DNA of 6,067 nucleotides from Candidatus Magasanikiibacteriota bacterium (GTDB lineage: Bacteria; Patescibacteriota; Patescibacteriia; Magasanikbacterales; UBA922), in the NCBI GenBank assembly GCA_023246565.1, contig JAHFIE010000055.1, forward strand, positions 1-6,067, in the 5' to 3' direction. The position numbers were made by a program, and so were the translations under genes. A model generated the notes under the pieces. That model had not been told where the DNA came from. It saw only the letters and a list, made by a program, of their open reading frames with translations, and did not search any database. Numbering within the stretch: the stretch's first letter is position 1; each line of letters opens with the position of its first letter. This document shows, piece after piece, positions 5,055-6,067 of this stretch.

Positions 5055-6067
5055 CTAGGCAAAAATAATCTTCCGTACTTTAATTTCTTCGTGAAAAATT
5101 TCCAAAGTGTCACCAATTTCCATTTTTTCTTTGGTACTCAGCTGTACACCACATTCTGTACCTTCGACAGCGTCTTTTACTTCTTGCTGACCAATTTTAA
5201 CAGCCATAATCGTTGCCGTACCAATCAAAAGACCATCACGCTTAATCCGTACCGACTCTCCTTTTATAGCCTTGCCCTGCATAATTCTGCCACCAACAAT
5301 GGAAAAATGTTTATCACGACGAAATACGGCAAGCACGTTCATGGTGCCGAGTTCAGTAATAATATGTTCTTTGGTCAACATTTTTTCCAATTCTGCTTTG
5401 ACCCAATTAATTAAATCGTAAATAATACTGTACGATAAAAAAGGAATGTTCTTATCACGCATCATTTCTTCGGCCATTGATGTTGGACGAACACTAAAAG
5501 CAACAACACTTCCTGCGCCAGATTCAGCTTTTGCCACATCATTTTCCGTAATATTACCGAGGCCCTTACCAATAATTTTAACTCCAACTTCATCGTGTTT
5601 AATTTTACCCAGCGATGCCACAATTGCTTCGAGTGATCCCAAAACATCAGCTTTAATAACCAAATTCAAAGTTTTTTTCGCAGATTCTTCGTCTTCGCCT
5701 TGCGCGTCAAGCACCATAGACCGTTCAGCACCGGTTTGATCGGCTCGTTTTTGTTTTACATCAATTTCTTGGGCAGTACTCGCTTTTGAAACATCCAAAA
5801 CATCACCAACTTCAGGAGCAACTTTAAAACCAATAATCTGCACGGGCATTGATGGTGTCGCCTCCTGGATCACATCACCGCGATAATTTTTCATGGCACG
5901 TACTTTGCCATACAATTCATTATTAACGACTAATTTATCGCCTGCGTGAAGTGTTCCGGATTGAACCAATACCGTTGCGACCGGTCCCATTCCTTTGTGA
6001 ACATGCGACTCAATAATAGTTCCTGCTGCCGGAAGTGTTGGATCAGCTTTAATTTTATCTTCGTTCA
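5055..6067 (-). CDS. infB: Translation initiation factor IF-2, C-terminal part (cut by window edge)
   Basis: GTPase that brings initiator fMet-tRNA to the 30S subunit and promotes subunit joining. The frame is open to the right edge; 336 residues are visible, ending at TAG (5057-5055), and the N-terminal part including the GTP-binding domain is outside. Visible residues 1-95 form the beta-barrel domain II (LPAAGTIIESHVHKGMGPVATVLVQSGTL, split here as LPAAGTIIES and GMGPVATVLVQSGTL). Residues about 130-210 form domain III (IKADVLGSLEAI, KIIGKGLGNITENDV). Residues about 235-330 form the fMet-tRNA-binding C2 domain, with RRDKHFSIVGGRIMQGK and EGTECGVQL, the ECG being the family hallmark. The next gene downstream is trxA, not the frequent partner rbfA. 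No frameshift or missing segment is seen. Confidence 0.96.
   Translation of the reverse strand, partial: NEDKIKADPTLPAAGTIIESHVHKGMGPVATVLVQSGTLHAGDKLVVNNELYGKVRAMKNYRGDVIQEATPSMPVQIIGFKVAPEVGDVLDVSKASTAQEIDVKQKRADQTGAERSMVLDAQGEDEESAKKTLNLVIKADVLGSLEAIVASLGKIKHDEVGVKIIGKGLGNITENDVAKAESGAGSVVAFSVRPTSMAEEMMRDKNIPFLSYSIIYDLINWVKAELEKMLTKEHIITELGTMNVLAVFRRDKHFSIVGGRIMQGKAIKGESVRIKRDGLLIGTATIMAVKIGQQEVKDAVEGTECGVQLSTKEKMEIGDTLEIFHEEIKVRKIIFA

Noticed and set aside
5091..5739. Plus-strand open frames opposite infB (5091-5414 and 5446-5739).
   Set aside because: Antisense shadows of the conserved IF-2 frame with no domain or start signal.

Overview
The window reads as a piece of a compact, AT-leaning bacterial chromosome. 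Genes are tightly packed, single-copy housekeeping genes are mixed on both strands, and almost no start codon has a Shine-Dalgarno sequence. This pattern, together with the protein flavour, suggests a Patescibacteria/CPR (Parcubacteria-like) genome. That placement is inference; no rRNA or unique marker is present.

Layout, left to right. (1) Positions 1-1902, minus strand: a probable two-gene operon, an inositol-monophosphatase-family phosphatase followed 16 nt later by leuS (leucyl-tRNA synthetase, cut by the left window edge). (2) Positions 2018-2704, plus strand: an ECF-type sigma factor with an acidic N-terminal extension, preceded by a good -35 TTGACA. (3) Positions 2701-3933, minus strand: a full-length hexameric-type glutamate dehydrogenase. 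Its stop codon overlaps the sigma stop by 4 nt, tail to tail. (4) Positions 3934-4394: divergent promoters, then a compositionally foreign cassette on the plus strand. It has its own promoter, a strong G-rich ribosome binding site, a 69-codon GC-rich gene of unknown function, a GC-rich and probably folded 3' untranslated region, and a perfect 15-bp-stem intrinsic terminator. (5) Positions 4395-4539: a gene-free spacer holding a 21-bp perfect inverted repeat. (6) Positions 4540-4866, minus strand: thioredoxin (WCGPC). (7) Positions 4867-5054: a gene-free spacer with two nested inverted repeats. (8) Positions 5055-6067, minus strand: the C-terminal two thirds or less of infB (translation initiation factor IF-2), cut by the right edge.

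The recognisable genes are core translation (leuS, infB), redox (trxA), nitrogen/carbon metabolism (gdhA) and transcription control (ECF sigma); they do not form one pathway. The part that ordinary annotation does not explain is 4015-5054: the GC-rich cassette and the two hairpin-rich spacers on either side of trxA. I see no CRISPR array, transposase, tRNA, rRNA or toxin-antitoxin pair.
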